Source of the DNA: Kitasatospora gansuensis
Lineage (GTDB): Bacteria > Actinomycetota > Actinomycetes > Streptomycetales > Streptomycetaceae
Reading direction: 5' to 3'
Assembly (NCBI RefSeq): GCF_014203705.1
Contig: NZ_JACHJR010000001.1
Location: forward strand, 6,138,001-6,202,000
DNA length: 64,000 bases
In this document: positions 55,139 through 63,523 of the stretch, in pieces
Layout: every line of letters starts with the position of its first letter
Numbering within the stretch: position 1 is the first letter of the stretch
Translations under genes and position numbers: made by a program
The notes under the pieces: generated by a model
Databases searched by the model: none
Seen by the model: the letters and a program-made list of their open reading frames with translations, nothing else
Told to the model about the DNA's origin: nothing

Positions 55139-55543
55139 ATGACTACGGAATCCACCTCCCGAGCGGCGGACATCGAGGCGATCAACCGGCTCGTAGCCAC
55201 CGTCGAGCACTCCCAGCAGCACAAGGACCCCGAGGAGTTCCTCGCGCTCTTCCATCCGGACGCGATCTGGACGACGGCCCACGGCAAGGTCCTCATCGGC
55301 CTCGACGCGATCGGCGAGTTCACCCGCAAGGTCCTCCCTGCGGCGAGCTGGGACGGCCAGGTCAGCTACCAGGTGGCCCACGTCCTGTTCATCCGCCCCG
55401 ACGTTGCGGCGGTCAAGGTCCGTCAGCGCTACCTGTCCCCGGGGGAGGAGAGCGAAGGCGCTCCGCTGTACGTGGTCTCCAGGCAGGCTGACGGCCGCTG
55501 GCTGCTGACGGCCTGCCAGAACACGGGGGTCGTCGCCGACTGA
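55139..55543 (+). CDS. SgcJ/EcaC-type NTF2-fold protein
   Basis: A 134-residue protein: DIEAINRLVATVEHSQQHKDPEEFLALFHPDAIWTTAHGKVLIGLDAIGEFTRKVLP ... AAVKVRQRYLSPGEESEGAPLYVVSRQADGRWLLTACQNTGVV. The pattern is that of the SgcJ/EcaC DUF4440-like family, some of which occur in antibiotic clusters or in stress responses. ATG 55139 is preferred to 55124 because the MerR-type promoter would start transcription there and no ribosome site is present. The function is unknown. Confidence 0.8.
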   Translation: MTTESTSRAADIEAINRLVATVEHSQQHKDPEEFLALFHPDAIWTTAHGKVLIGLDAIGEFTRKVLPAASWDGQVSYQVAHVLFIRPDVAAVKVRQRYLSPGEESEGAPLYVVSRQADGRWLLTACQNTGVVAD

Positions 55544-55644
55544 GCACGGGTCCGGTCATGGCGCCTCCGCCGGGGGCGAAGGGCGGGGCTGGTCATCTGC
55601 GAGGGCGGCGAACTGATGCCCGACCGTGGCTGTTGTCTGGACCA

Positions 55645-55688
55645 TTGACATGTCCGGCGGGCCGCAGCATTCTGAGAGCGCTCTCAGA
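55645..55688 (+). promoter_or_regulatory. Promoter and LacI-type operator of the GH64 gene
   Basis: TTGACA (55645-55650) and CATTCT (55668-55673) are spaced by exactly 17 bp. An 18-bp perfect palindrome TCTGAGAGCGCTCTCAGA (55671-55688) overlaps the end of the -10 and the start point. Its core GAGCGCTC matches the centre of the CebR-type operator (TGGGAGCGCTCCCA) used by LacI regulators of polysaccharide degradation, so sugar-induced derepression is likely. Confidence 0.8.
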
Positions 55689-55794
55689 GTGCGGCGTCAC
55701 CAGCGCCGCCGGACTGTCGCCCCCTCCTTCCGGCCCCAGCGGCCGGTCGTCCCGGCAGTCCGGTGGTACCCCACCACCTGGAGGAACGACCCCC

Positions 55795-57012
55795 ATGGGC
55801 ACGAGACGAGCACCCGTACGACGTCGCGCGATCGGCGCGGTGGCAACGGCCGTAGCCGTGACGGCCGCCGCCGGGATCACCCTGGCGCTCCCCGCGGAGC
55901 GGGCCGACGCGGCGGTCCCGACCACCATCCCGCTCACGTTCACCAACAGCTCGGGCCGCACCGAGCCGGTGTACATCTACAACCTCGGCACCCTGCTGAG
56001 TACCGGTCAGCAGGGCTGGGCCGACGCCAACGGCACGTTCCACGCCTGGCCGGGTGGCGCCAACCCGCCGGTGCCCGCGCCGGACGCGTCGATCGCCGGT
56101 CCCGCCAACGGCGGGACGACCACCATCCGGATGCCGAAGTTCTCCGGGCGGATCTACTTCTCGTACGGGCAGAAGCTGGTCTTCAAGCTCACCACCGGCG
56201 GACTGGTCCAGCCCGCCGTGCAGAACCCGAGCGACCCGAACCGCAACATCCTCTTCAACTGGTCGGAGTACACGCTCAACGACTCCGGGCTGTGGATCAA
56301 CAGCACCCAGGTCGACATGTTCTCCGTCCCGTACGCCGTCGGCGTGAAGGCCGCCAACGGCACCGTCACCAGCACCGGTCACCTCAAGCCCGGCGGCTAC
56401 CAGGGCTTCTACAGCGCGCTCAAGGGCCAGCCGGGTGGCTGGGCGAACCTGATCCAGACCCGCTCCGACGGCACCGTCCTGCGGGCGCTCGCGCCGGGCC
56501 ACGGGATCGAGTCCGGGGCGCTGCCGGCCTCTGCCATGAACGACTACGTGAACCGGGTGTGGAGCAAGTACGCCAGCTCCACGCTGACCGTCACGCCGTT
56601 CGCCGACCAGCCCGGCACCAAGTACTACGGGCGGGTCTCCGGCAGCACGATGAACTTCACCAACGGTGCGGGGGCCGTCGTGACGAGCTTCCAGAAGCCC
56701 GACTCCGACAGCATCTTCGGCTGCTACAAGTTGCTGGACGCCCCCAACGACCTGGTCCGGGGCCCGATTTCGCGCACCCTGTGCGCCGGGTACAACCGCT
56801 CCACCCTGCTCACCAACCCGAACCAGCCCGACACCGGCGCGGCCGGTTTCTACCAGGACGCCGTCACCAACCACTACGCGCGGAAGATCCACGCGCAGAT
56901 GGCCGACGGCAACGCGTACGCCTTCGCCTTCGACGACGTCGGCCACCACGAGTCGCTCGTCCACGACGGCAGCCCGCAGCAGGCGTACATGACGCTCGAC
57001 CCGTTGAGCTGA
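55795..57012 (+). CDS. Secreted GH64 beta-1,3-glucanase
   Basis: A 405-residue protein with a signal peptide (RRRAIGAVATAVAVTAAAGITLALPAERADA, cut before AVPTT) and one GH64 domain similar to laminaripentaose-producing beta-1,3-glucanase: IPLTFTNSSGRTEPVYIYNLG, then FNWSEYTLNDSGLWINSTQVDMFSVPY, then HYARKIHAQMADGNAYAFAFDDVGHHESLVHDG. E158 and D174 are 16 residues apart, as are the catalytic pair of the Streptomyces enzyme (Glu154/Asp170). No carbohydrate-binding module is attached. It should attack fungal and plant beta-1,3-glucan. ATG 55795 follows GGAGG. Confidence 0.92.
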   Translation: MGTRRAPVRRRAIGAVATAVAVTAAAGITLALPAERADAAVPTTIPLTFTNSSGRTEPVYIYNLGTLLSTGQQGWADANGTFHAWPGGANPPVPAPDASIAGPANGGTTTIRMPKFSGRIYFSYGQKLVFKLTTGGLVQPAVQNPSDPNRNILFNWSEYTLNDSGLWINSTQVDMFSVPYAVGVKAANGTVTSTGHLKPGGYQGFYSALKGQPGGWANLIQTRSDGTVLRALAPGHGIESGALPASAMNDYVNRVWSKYASSTLTVTPFADQPGTKYYGRVSGSTMNFTNGAGAVVTSFQKPDSDSIFGCYKLLDAPNDLVRGPISRTLCAGYNRSTLLTNPNQPDTGAAGFYQDAVTNHYARKIHAQMADGNAYAFAFDDVGHHESLVHDGSPQQAYMTLDPLS

Positions 57013-57024
57013 CCCGTCGTCACC

Positions 57025-57061
57025 GGTCCCGTCCGCGTCCGCGTCTGCGGCGGGCGGGACC
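57025..57061. terminator. Hairpin between convergent GH64 and DUF488 genes
   Basis: GGTCCCG (57025-57031) pairs with CGGGACC (57055-57061), and the next five bases can extend the stem (one G-U). It lies 12 bp after the GH64 stop and 5 bp before the end of the minus-strand gene, so it can serve both directions. It has no T-run. Confidence 0.65.
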
Positions 57062-57066
57062 GCCGG

Positions 57067-57423
57067 CTACCGCGGCTCGGTCAGCAGCTCGCGCAGCACC
57101 GCCGCGTGGCTGTGGTCGAGGTCCTTGGAGGCGGTCAGCAGGATGATCGGGGAGGAGGTCAACTGCGCGCGCAGGGCGTCGAGTTCTGCTCGGGCATCGG
57201 CGGCCGACAGCTCGGCCAGGTAGCGCGAGCGGAAGGTGGGGTAGTCGCCGCCGTCGTGGTACCAGCGGCGCAGTTCGGTGGAGGGTGTGAGTGCCTTCGG
57301 CCAGCCGTCGAGGGCGGCGATTTCCTTGCTCAGGCCGCGGGGCCAGAGGCGGTCGACCAGGATGCGGGCGCCGTCCTCGGGGCGGTGCGGGTCGTAGACC
57401 CGGCCGAGGTGGATGGTGGGCAT
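57067..57423 (-). CDS. DUF488 (YeaO-like) protein
   Basis: A 118-residue protein with family marks IHLGRVYDPHRPEDGARILVDRLWPRGLSKEIAALDGWPKALTPSTELRRWYHDGGDYPTFRSRYLAEL and PIILLTASKDLDHSHAAVLRELL. DUF488 proteins are small cytoplasmic proteins of uncertain function, often near stress or metal genes. ATG 57423 fits the family N-terminus. It is followed downstream by the GH64 convergent terminator. Confidence 0.88.
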   Translation of the reverse strand: MPTIHLGRVYDPHRPEDGARILVDRLWPRGLSKEIAALDGWPKALTPSTELRRWYHDGGDYPTFRSRYLAELSAADARAELDALRAQLTSSPIILLTASKDLDHSHAAVLRELLTEPR

Positions 57424-57483
57424 GAGGGGGAGCGTATGTGCCGGTGCGGTCGGAGCGGCGGTGCCGCTCCGACCAGCGGGGTG

Positions 57484-57861
57484 TCAGGCGGCGGCGCGCT
57501 CGGCGGCGCTGCGCTCGACGCAGAACTCGTTGCCCTCGATGTCGGCGAGGGTGACCCAGCCGCTGCCGTCGGGGCGGCGGCGGTCGGCGACCAGGGTGGC
57601 GCCGATGGCGAGCAGGCGCTCGACCTCCTCGTCGCGGGTGCGGTCGGTGGGCTGGATGTCGAAGTGGATGCGGTTCTTGGCCGCCTTGCCCTCGGGGACG
57701 GCGACGAACAGCAGGTCGAAGCGGTCGCCCACGATCAGGGCCTCGGGGTCGCCGGGCTTGTCGTCGTCGGCGAGCTTGCTGTCGAGGACCTCGGCCCAGA
57801 AGGAACCGAGCCGGTAGGTGTCGGCGCAGTCGATGGTCACGTGATGCACAAGAGAAGCCAT
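57484..57861 (-). CDS. VOC-family (glyoxalase/bleomycin-resistance fold) protein
   Basis: A 125-residue single-domain protein: LVHHVTIDCADTYRLGSFWAEVLDSKLADDDKPGDPEALIVGDRFDLLFVAVPEGKAAKNRIHFDIQPTDRTRDEEVERLLAIGATLV ... GWVTLADIEGNEFCVE. The KNRIHFDIQ and DIEGNEFCV blocks are those of the glyoxalase-like VOC group; His and Glu could be metal ligands. The substrate is unknown. ATG 57861 is preferred to GTG 57870. No ribosome site is seen and TAGTGT lies five bases before the ATG, so the message may be leaderless. Confidence 0.85.
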   Translation of the reverse strand: MASLVHHVTIDCADTYRLGSFWAEVLDSKLADDDKPGDPEALIVGDRFDLLFVAVPEGKAAKNRIHFDIQPTDRTRDEEVERLLAIGATLVADRRRPDGSGWVTLADIEGNEFCVERSAAERAAA

Positions 57862-57981
57862 GGCGGACACTATGACGCCTGGTCAGATGATCGTCCATGG
57901 GATAAAAGCGCTGGTGGTGGGGCGGGTCCGTGCGGGAGGCTTACAGGTTTCCTACCGCACGGGCGGCTAGGGTCGTTGACC

Positions 57982-60708
57982 ATGGGATTCGGTGGGGTGT
58001 GGCGTCGGTGGCGGCCCGGGCGCAGACGGTTGCTCGCGGGTGCGGCGGCCGGTGCGGTGCTGCTGGTCGGCGGGGTGGCGGTGGCGGCCGGCGGCCAGGA
58101 GCAGGCGGCGGTACGGCAGGAGGAGCGCAGGCTGCCGATGCCGGAGACGCCCGGTTCGGCGGCGCAGGTCAGCATCGACACCTCCTTCTTCACCACCGGG
58201 AGCACCCCGCGCCCGGCGGTCCTGCTCGCGCACGGTTTCGGCGGCAGCAAGGACGGCGAACGGGCGCAGGCGGAGCGGCTGGCCCGGCAGGGGTACGCGG
58301 TGCTGACCTGGTCGGCCCGGGGGTTCGGGGCCTCGACCGGGAAGATCGGGCTGGACGCGCCGGACCGCGAGATCGCCGACGTGCGGCGGCTGGTGGACTG
58401 GCTGGCGCAGCGCCCCGAGGTGCAGCTGGACGCGCCGGGTGACCCGAGGGTGGGCATCACCGGCGCCTCGTACGGCGGCGGGGCCGCGCTGCTCGGGGCC
58501 GCGTACGACCCCCGGATCGACGCGGTGTCGAGCCAGATCACCTGGTGGAACCTGAACGAAGCCTTGTTCCCGCAGGGAAGCAGAGAGCAGAGCCCGCAGG
58601 CGGCGGGCGGCGCTGACGGGGTGTTCAAGAAGCTGTGGGCCGGGATCTTCTTCACCACCGGCTCGGCCGGCGGTCTGACGGGAGGTCAGCCGAAGCAGCA
58701 GGACGGCCCGGTCGGCTGCGGGCGGTTCTCGGACGAGCTGTGCGCGATGTACGACCGGGTGGCCACCACCGGCCGGGCGGACGCCGAGGCGGTCGCGCTG
58801 CTGGACCGGTCCAGCCCGTCCTCGGTGGCGGCCCGGATCAAGGTGCCGACGCTGGTGGTGCAGGGCCAGCAGGACTCGCTCTTCCCGCTCGACCAGGGGG
58901 ACCGGATCGCCAAGGCGGTGGCCGCCAACGGGGCGCCGGTCACGGTGGACTGGTTCGCCGGCGGGCACGACGGCGGCACCGAGGGCAGCGAACGGCTGGA
59001 GGGCCGGATCACCGCCTGGTTCGACCACTACCTGAAGAAGCAGGACACCGACACCGGACCGGCCTTCCGGGTCACCCGGACCGGCGGCCTGGACTCGACC
59101 GGCTTCGAGGCGGTGCTGCGCGGCGCGAGCGCCGACAGCTACCCGGGCCTGGGCGGCACGGCGACCCGGACGGTCGAGCTGACCGGCCGGGAGCAGAGCA
59201 TCGCCAACCCGCCCGGCGGCGCCCCGCCGAACATCTCCGCCGTGCCCGGCGTCGGGGCGCTGAGCCAGCTCTCCTCGGTGGGCGCGGGCCTGGCGATCGA
59301 CTTCCCCGGCCAGTACGCGAGCTTCGACTCGGCGCCGCTCGACTCGGTCCTGCACCTGACCGGTGCGCCCACCGTCGCCGTCCGGGTGCGGGCGGACCGG
59401 CCGGACGCGGTGCTGTTCGCCAAGCTGTACGACCTCGGCCCGGACGGCAAGCAGACCCTGCCGCAGCAGCTGGCCGCTCCGCTGCGGGTGACGGGTGCGG
59501 CGGACGGGAAGACGGTCACCGTCCAACTGCCCGCCGTGGACCACGAGTTCACCGCCGGGCACCGGCTGCGGCTGGTGCTGGCCAGCAGCGACCTCGGGTA
59601 CGCGTCGCCGGCCGAGCCGGCCACCTACCGGATCGCGCTCGCCGGGCCGCTGACCGTACCGACCGTGGACGGGCTGCGCACCGAGGCCGCTCCGCTGCCC
59701 GCCCGGGTGTGGGTGCTGCCGCTGCTGGCGCTGGCGGTGGCCGCCCTGCTGCTGGTCAGGTTCCGGCGCGCGAAGGTGGCCAAGTACGACCCGGCGCTGG
59801 CCGAAGTGCCGCTCCGGATCAGCGGGTTGAGCAAGCGGTACCACGGCTCCGCCGACCGGTACGCGGTCCGGGAGCTGGGCTTCCGGGTGGAGCGCGGCCA
59901 GGTGCTCGGCCTGCTCGGGCCGAACGGCGCGGGCAAGACCACCACGCTGCGGATGCTGATGGGGCTGATCCAGCCGGACGAGGGCGAGATCCGGCTGTTC
60001 GGCCACGCGGTCCGTCCGGGGGCGCCGGTGCTGTCCCGGGTCGGGGCCTTCGTGGAGGGCGCGGGCTTCCTGCCGCACCTGACCGGCCGGGCCAACCTGC
60101 GGCTGTACTGGCAGGCCACCGGCCGCCCGGTCGAGGACGCGCACTTCGATGAGGCGCTGGCCATCGCCGACCTGGGCGAGGCGCTGGACCGCGCGGTGCG
60201 CACCTACTCGCAGGGCATGCGGCAGCGGCTGGCGATCGCCCAGGCGATGCTGGGCATGCCGGAGCTGCTGATCCTGGACGAGCCGACCAACGGTCTCGAC
60301 CCGCCGCAGATCCGGGAGATGCGCGAGGTGATGATCCGTTACGCCGCCGCCGGGCGCACCGTGATCGTCTCCAGTCACCTGCTCTCCGAGGTCGAGCAGA
60401 GCTGTACGCACCTGGTGGTGATGGACCGGGGCCGGCTGGTCAGCGCGGGCCCGGTGGCCGAGATCGTCGGCGGTGGCGAACTGCTGCTGGTCAGTACTCC
60501 GGCGGTCGAGGTCGCGGAGAAGGTGGCCGAACTGCCGGGCGTGGGCTCGGCGGAGGCGGTCGAGCAGGGCCTGCTGGTACGACTGGACGGGATGACGGCG
60601 AGTGAACTGGTGGCGGAGCTCGTGAGGTTGGGCGTACCGGTGGAGGGCGTCGGGCCGCACCGCCGCCTGGAGGACGCGTTCCTGTCGCTGATCGGGGGTA
60701 CGGCATGA
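57982..60708 (+). CDS. Fusion: exported alpha/beta hydrolase (CocE/S15-like) plus ABC ATPase
   Basis: A 908-residue protein. A basic N-terminus and hydrophobic segment (LLAGAAAGAVLLVGGVAVAA) lead to an S15/CocE-like hydrolase: GHGFGGSK-type oxyanion region, nucleophile S163 (GASYGGG), Asp in QQDSLFP, His in GGHDGG, then a jelly-roll-like domain. A second membrane helix (576-592) is followed by a cytoplasmic ABC ATPase with Walker A at 646-654 (GPNGAGKTT), signature S743-Q-G and Walker B LLILDEP. The hydrolase would lie outside and the ATPase inside. ATG 57982 fits the start of the hydrophobic segment. It overlaps the permease gene by ATGA. Confidence 0.87.
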   Translation: MGFGGVWRRWRPGRRRLLAGAAAGAVLLVGGVAVAAGGQEQAAVRQEERRLPMPETPGSAAQVSIDTSFFTTGSTPRPAVLLAHGFGGSKDGERAQAERLARQGYAVLTWSARGFGASTGKIGLDAPDREIADVRRLVDWLAQRPEVQLDAPGDPRVGITGASYGGGAALLGAAYDPRIDAVSSQITWWNLNEALFPQGSREQSPQAAGGADGVFKKLWAGIFFTTGSAGGLTGGQPKQQDGPVGCGRFSDELCAMYDRVATTGRADAEAVALLDRSSPSSVAARIKVPTLVVQGQQDSLFPLDQGDRIAKAVAANGAPVTVDWFAGGHDGGTEGSERLEGRITAWFDHYLKKQDTDTGPAFRVTRTGGLDSTGFEAVLRGASADSYPGLGGTATRTVELTGREQSIANPPGGAPPNISAVPGVGALSQLSSVGAGLAIDFPGQYASFDSAPLDSVLHLTGAPTVAVRVRADRPDAVLFAKLYDLGPDGKQTLPQQLAAPLRVTGAADGKTVTVQLPAVDHEFTAGHRLRLVLASSDLGYASPAEPATYRIALAGPLTVPTVDGLRTEAAPLPARVWVLPLLALAVAALLLVRFRRAKVAKYDPALAEVPLRISGLSKRYHGSADRYAVRELGFRVERGQVLGLLGPNGAGKTTTLRMLMGLIQPDEGEIRLFGHAVRPGAPVLSRVGAFVEGAGFLPHLTGRANLRLYWQATGRPVEDAHFDEALAIADLGEALDRAVRTYSQGMRQRLAIAQAMLGMPELLILDEPTNGLDPPQIREMREVMIRYAAAGRTVIVSSHLLSEVEQSCTHLVVMDRGRLVSAGPVAEIVGGGELLLVSTPAVEVAEKVAELPGVGSAEAVEQGLLVRLDGMTASELVAELVRLGVPVEGVGPHRRLEDAFLSLIGGTA

Positions 60709-61559
60709 CCACGGTGGTGGAACAGGCCCCGGGCTACCGGGCCCGCCGCACGCTCCCGCTGCGGGTGGAGGCGGTGCGCCAACTGCGCCGCCGCCGCACA
60801 CTGGTGATGGGCGGAGTGCTGGCGGCGCTGCCCTTCATCGTGCTGGCGGCGTTCCAGCTCGGCGGCAACACCCCGGGCCGGGAAGGCCGGACCAGCTTCA
60901 TCGAGCTGGCCACCTCCTCGGGGGTCAACTTCTCGGTCACCCTGCTGTTCATGGGCACCGGCTTCCTGCTGGTGATCCCGGTCGCGGTGTTCTGCGGTGA
61001 CACCGTGGCCTCGGAGGCGGGCTGGTCCTCGCTGCGCTACCTGCTGGCCGCACCCGTGCCCCGATCCCGGCTGCTGGCCCGGAAGTTGACGGTCGGGCTG
61101 GCCTTCTCGGCCGGCGCGGTGGTGCTGCTGCCGCTGGTCGGCCTGCTGGTCGGCACGGCCGCGTACGGCTGGGGCGACCTGCGGCTGCCGACCGGGGTCA
61201 CCCTCCCGGCCGCCGAAGCACTGCCCCGGCTGGGGATCGCGGTGGCGTACGTCTTCCTGGCCGAACTGGTCATCGCCGCCCTGGCGTTCTGGCTCTCCAC
61301 GGTCACGGACGCACCGCTCGGCGCGGTCGGCGGGGCGGTCTTCCTGTCCATCATCACCGGCGTACTGGACGCGGTGACGGCGCTCGGCGGCCTGCGGGAG
61401 TGGCTGCCCGCACACTGGCAGTACGCCTGGGCGGACGCCCTGCAGCCCAAACTGGAGTGGGGCGGGATGCTGCAGGGCGTCACGCTGTCGTTCAGTTACG
61501 CGGTAGTGCTGGTGGCCCTGGCCTTCCGCGGCTTCGCCCGCAAGGACGTCGTCTCATAA
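60705..61559 (+). CDS. ABC-2 type permease
   Basis: A 284-residue membrane protein with about six helices. The early block EAVRQLRRRRTLVMGGVLAALPFIVLAAF and the middle GDTVASEAGWSSLRYLLAAPVPRSRLLARKL are typical of ABC-2 permeases that partner single ATPases in drug, lipid or peptide export. ATG 60705 overlaps the hydrolase-ATPase gene (ATGA), so it is certainly its partner. The exported substrate is unknown. Confidence 0.88.
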   Translation: MTTVVEQAPGYRARRTLPLRVEAVRQLRRRRTLVMGGVLAALPFIVLAAFQLGGNTPGREGRTSFIELATSSGVNFSVTLLFMGTGFLLVIPVAVFCGDTVASEAGWSSLRYLLAAPVPRSRLLARKLTVGLAFSAGAVVLLPLVGLLVGTAAYGWGDLRLPTGVTLPAAEALPRLGIAVAYVFLAELVIAALAFWLSTVTDAPLGAVGGAVFLSIITGVLDAVTALGGLREWLPAHWQYAWADALQPKLEWGGMLQGVTLSFSYAVVLVALAFRGFARKDVVS

Positions 61560-61581
61560 GGCACGCCGCTGGTGGCACACG

Positions 61582-61699
61582 CCAGGGGCTCGGGGAACTG
61601 CGACGCCGACCTTTGTAAGGTGATCGTTGCGTAGGTGGTCAGGCACCTTCGCAGTGATACCCGCCAGCCACGAACCGTCGCCGTTCCCCGAGCCCCTGG
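61582..61699. repeat. Structured intergenic repeat, copy B (convergent permease/phoD gap)
   Basis: A 118-bp element with perfect 17-bp arms (CCAGGGGCTCGGGGAAC at 61582-61598 and its complement at 61683-61699). The core 61600-61682 matches copy A at 16729-16812; the 47-nt block 61636-61682 differs from 16766-16812 at one base. The outer arms differ between copies, but each is self-complementary, so the stem is conserved while the sequence has changed. It fills the gap between two convergent stops (61559 and 61709). Confidence 0.87.
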
Positions 61700-61708
61700 A
61701 TAGTGCAA

Positions 61709-63361
61709 CTAGCGGGGCGACCAGACCCGTTCGATCCGCTGGGTGCCGGTGCGGGTGCGGTAGCCGCGGGCCCACTTGCTGGTGGCGTCGCGGCGGGTGC
61801 GGTCCGAGAGCACGTAGTAGTCCATCTGGACCTGCTCGGGCGTGACGTCCAGGACGCCGTAGCCGTGCGAGTCCAGGTCGACCCACTTGACGTGCCGGTT
61901 GGCGCCCTCGATGGCGGCGGCGGCCAGCAGGGAGACGGTCTGCGGGGCCACCTTGAGGATGTCGTCGATGTTGTCCGAGGTCACCGAGGTGACCACGAAC
62001 TCCGTCGCGGCGCTGCCCGAAGCCGGGTAGGTGGCGGCCTCGTTGGGCACGTCGGCGGCCCAGGCGGAGTGGATGTCGCCGGTCAGGAAGACGGTGTTGC
62101 GGATGCCGTGCGAGCTCAGGTGGCCGAGCAGTTCGCGGCGGTCGTGGGTGTAGCCGTCCCACTGGTCCGGGTTCACGGCCAGGCCCTCGGACGGCAGGCC
62201 GAGCAGCTGGGCGAGCGGGCGGAGCAGGTAGCCGGGGAGCGAGAGGAAGGCCACCGGCGAGATCATCACCGAGTTGCCGACCAGCCGCCAGTTGGTGTCG
62301 GAGGCGGACAACCCGGCCTTCAGCCAGTCGAGTTGGGCCCGGCCGGTGATGGTGCGGTCGGCCGAGTCGACCTCGCCGGTGCCGGCCTTGGCCTGCGCGC
62401 TGCGGAACGAGCGCAGGTCGAGCAGCGAGAGGTCGGCCAACTTGCCGTAGCGCAGCCGCCGGTAGGTGGTCCCGGCGATCGAGGGCCGGACCGGCATCCA
62501 CTCGAAGTAGGCCTGCTTGGCCGCTGCCACCCGGTCCGCCCAGGCGCCCTCGGTGCCCGGCGTGTGGTTCTCCGCGCCGCCCGACCAGGCGTCGTTGGCC
62601 ACCTCGTGGTCGTCCCAGATCGCGATCGTCGGCACGATGGCGTGCAGCGCCTGGAGGTCCGGGTCGGTCTTGTAACGGCCGTGCCTGGTGCGGTAGTCGG
62701 CCAGGTTCAGGATTTCGTGCGCGGGTGCGTGCGGGCGCACCACGGTGCCCCGGGCGGCGAACTGCCCGGTGCCGTACTCGTAGATGTAGTCGCCGAGGAA
62801 CAGGAACGCGTCCAGGTCGCCCCGGGCCGCCAGGTGCCGGTACGCGGAGAAGTAGCCCGCCTCCCAGTTGGCGCAGGACGCCACGCCCAGCCGCAGCCGG
62901 CCGAGCGCCGCGTCGGTGGCCGGGGTGGTGGCGGTGCGGCCGACGGGGGAGGCGGCGCCCTCGACGGTGAAGCGGTACCAGTACGTGGTGGCCGGGAGCA
63001 GGCCGCGGACGTCCACCTTGACGGTGTGGTCGGTGGCGGCGGTGGTGGTCACCGTGCCGGAGACCACGACGGCGGCGAAGTTCCGGTCGGTCGCCACCTG
63101 CCAGGTCACCTGGGCGTCGGGGCCGTTGCCGGAGCCGGGGGTGGCGTCCGGTGCCGGGGTGAGCCGGGTCCAGATCACCACCCCGTCGGGCAGCGGGTCG
63201 CCGGAGGCGACCCCGTGCAGGAACTCCGGTGCGGCAGCGGCGGTGGCCGGCGCCGCGGCGGCGAACGGGAGGGCGGCGGCACCGGCGGTGAGTGCGGCGG
63301 CCTGCAGGACCCGGCGGCGACGCGGCCGGGCGAGGGACAGGGCATCGGTGGGCTCAGTCAC
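61709..63361 (-). CDS. phoD: PhoD-family alkaline phosphatase, Tat-exported
   Basis: A 550-residue phosphatase/phosphodiesterase. The Tat signal is PRRRRVLQAAALTAGAAALPFAAAAPATAAAA. An N-terminal PhoD domain (FLHGVASGDPLPDGVVIWTRLTP) precedes the calcineurin-like catalytic domain with metal-site blocks FLFLGDYIYEYG, IWDDHEVANDAW and FLTGDIHSAW. In Streptomyces PhoD enzymes are Ca/Fe-dependent and induced by phosphate limitation through PhoP. GTG 63361 gives the Tat signal directly; no ribosome site precedes it, and a TAGCCT eight bases upstream could make the message leaderless. Confidence 0.92.
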   Translation of the reverse strand: MTEPTDALSLARPRRRRVLQAAALTAGAAALPFAAAAPATAAAAPEFLHGVASGDPLPDGVVIWTRLTPAPDATPGSGNGPDAQVTWQVATDRNFAAVVVSGTVTTTAATDHTVKVDVRGLLPATTYWYRFTVEGAASPVGRTATTPATDAALGRLRLGVASCANWEAGYFSAYRHLAARGDLDAFLFLGDYIYEYGTGQFAARGTVVRPHAPAHEILNLADYRTRHGRYKTDPDLQALHAIVPTIAIWDDHEVANDAWSGGAENHTPGTEGAWADRVAAAKQAYFEWMPVRPSIAGTTYRRLRYGKLADLSLLDLRSFRSAQAKAGTGEVDSADRTITGRAQLDWLKAGLSASDTNWRLVGNSVMISPVAFLSLPGYLLRPLAQLLGLPSEGLAVNPDQWDGYTHDRRELLGHLSSHGIRNTVFLTGDIHSAWAADVPNEAATYPASGSAATEFVVTSVTSDNIDDILKVAPQTVSLLAAAAIEGANRHVKWVDLDSHGYGVLDVTPEQVQMDYYVLSDRTRRDATSKWARGYRTRTGTQRIERVWSPR

Positions 63362-63523
63362 GTCCAGAAAGGCTACTGAACGGTAAGTAGTTGTCCAGAG
63401 TTCGGACTGACTGTTCGTCGGCTCTTCACCCCGGCGTCGCGGGCGCGGCCGGGCCGGGCGGAGCGTCCCGGGTGGGTGATGATGGTCCGGTACCTCGAAC
63501 AGCTGACCCCGAAGGAACCAGAC

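Noticed and set aside
63413..63434. Possible PHO box (two 11-bp repeats GTTCGTCGGCT / CTTCACCCCGG) between phoD and the hydrolase gene
   Set aside because: Only the first half loosely fits the GTTCACC pattern, and the orientation points away from phoD. It is too weak to annotate without a PhoP matrix score.
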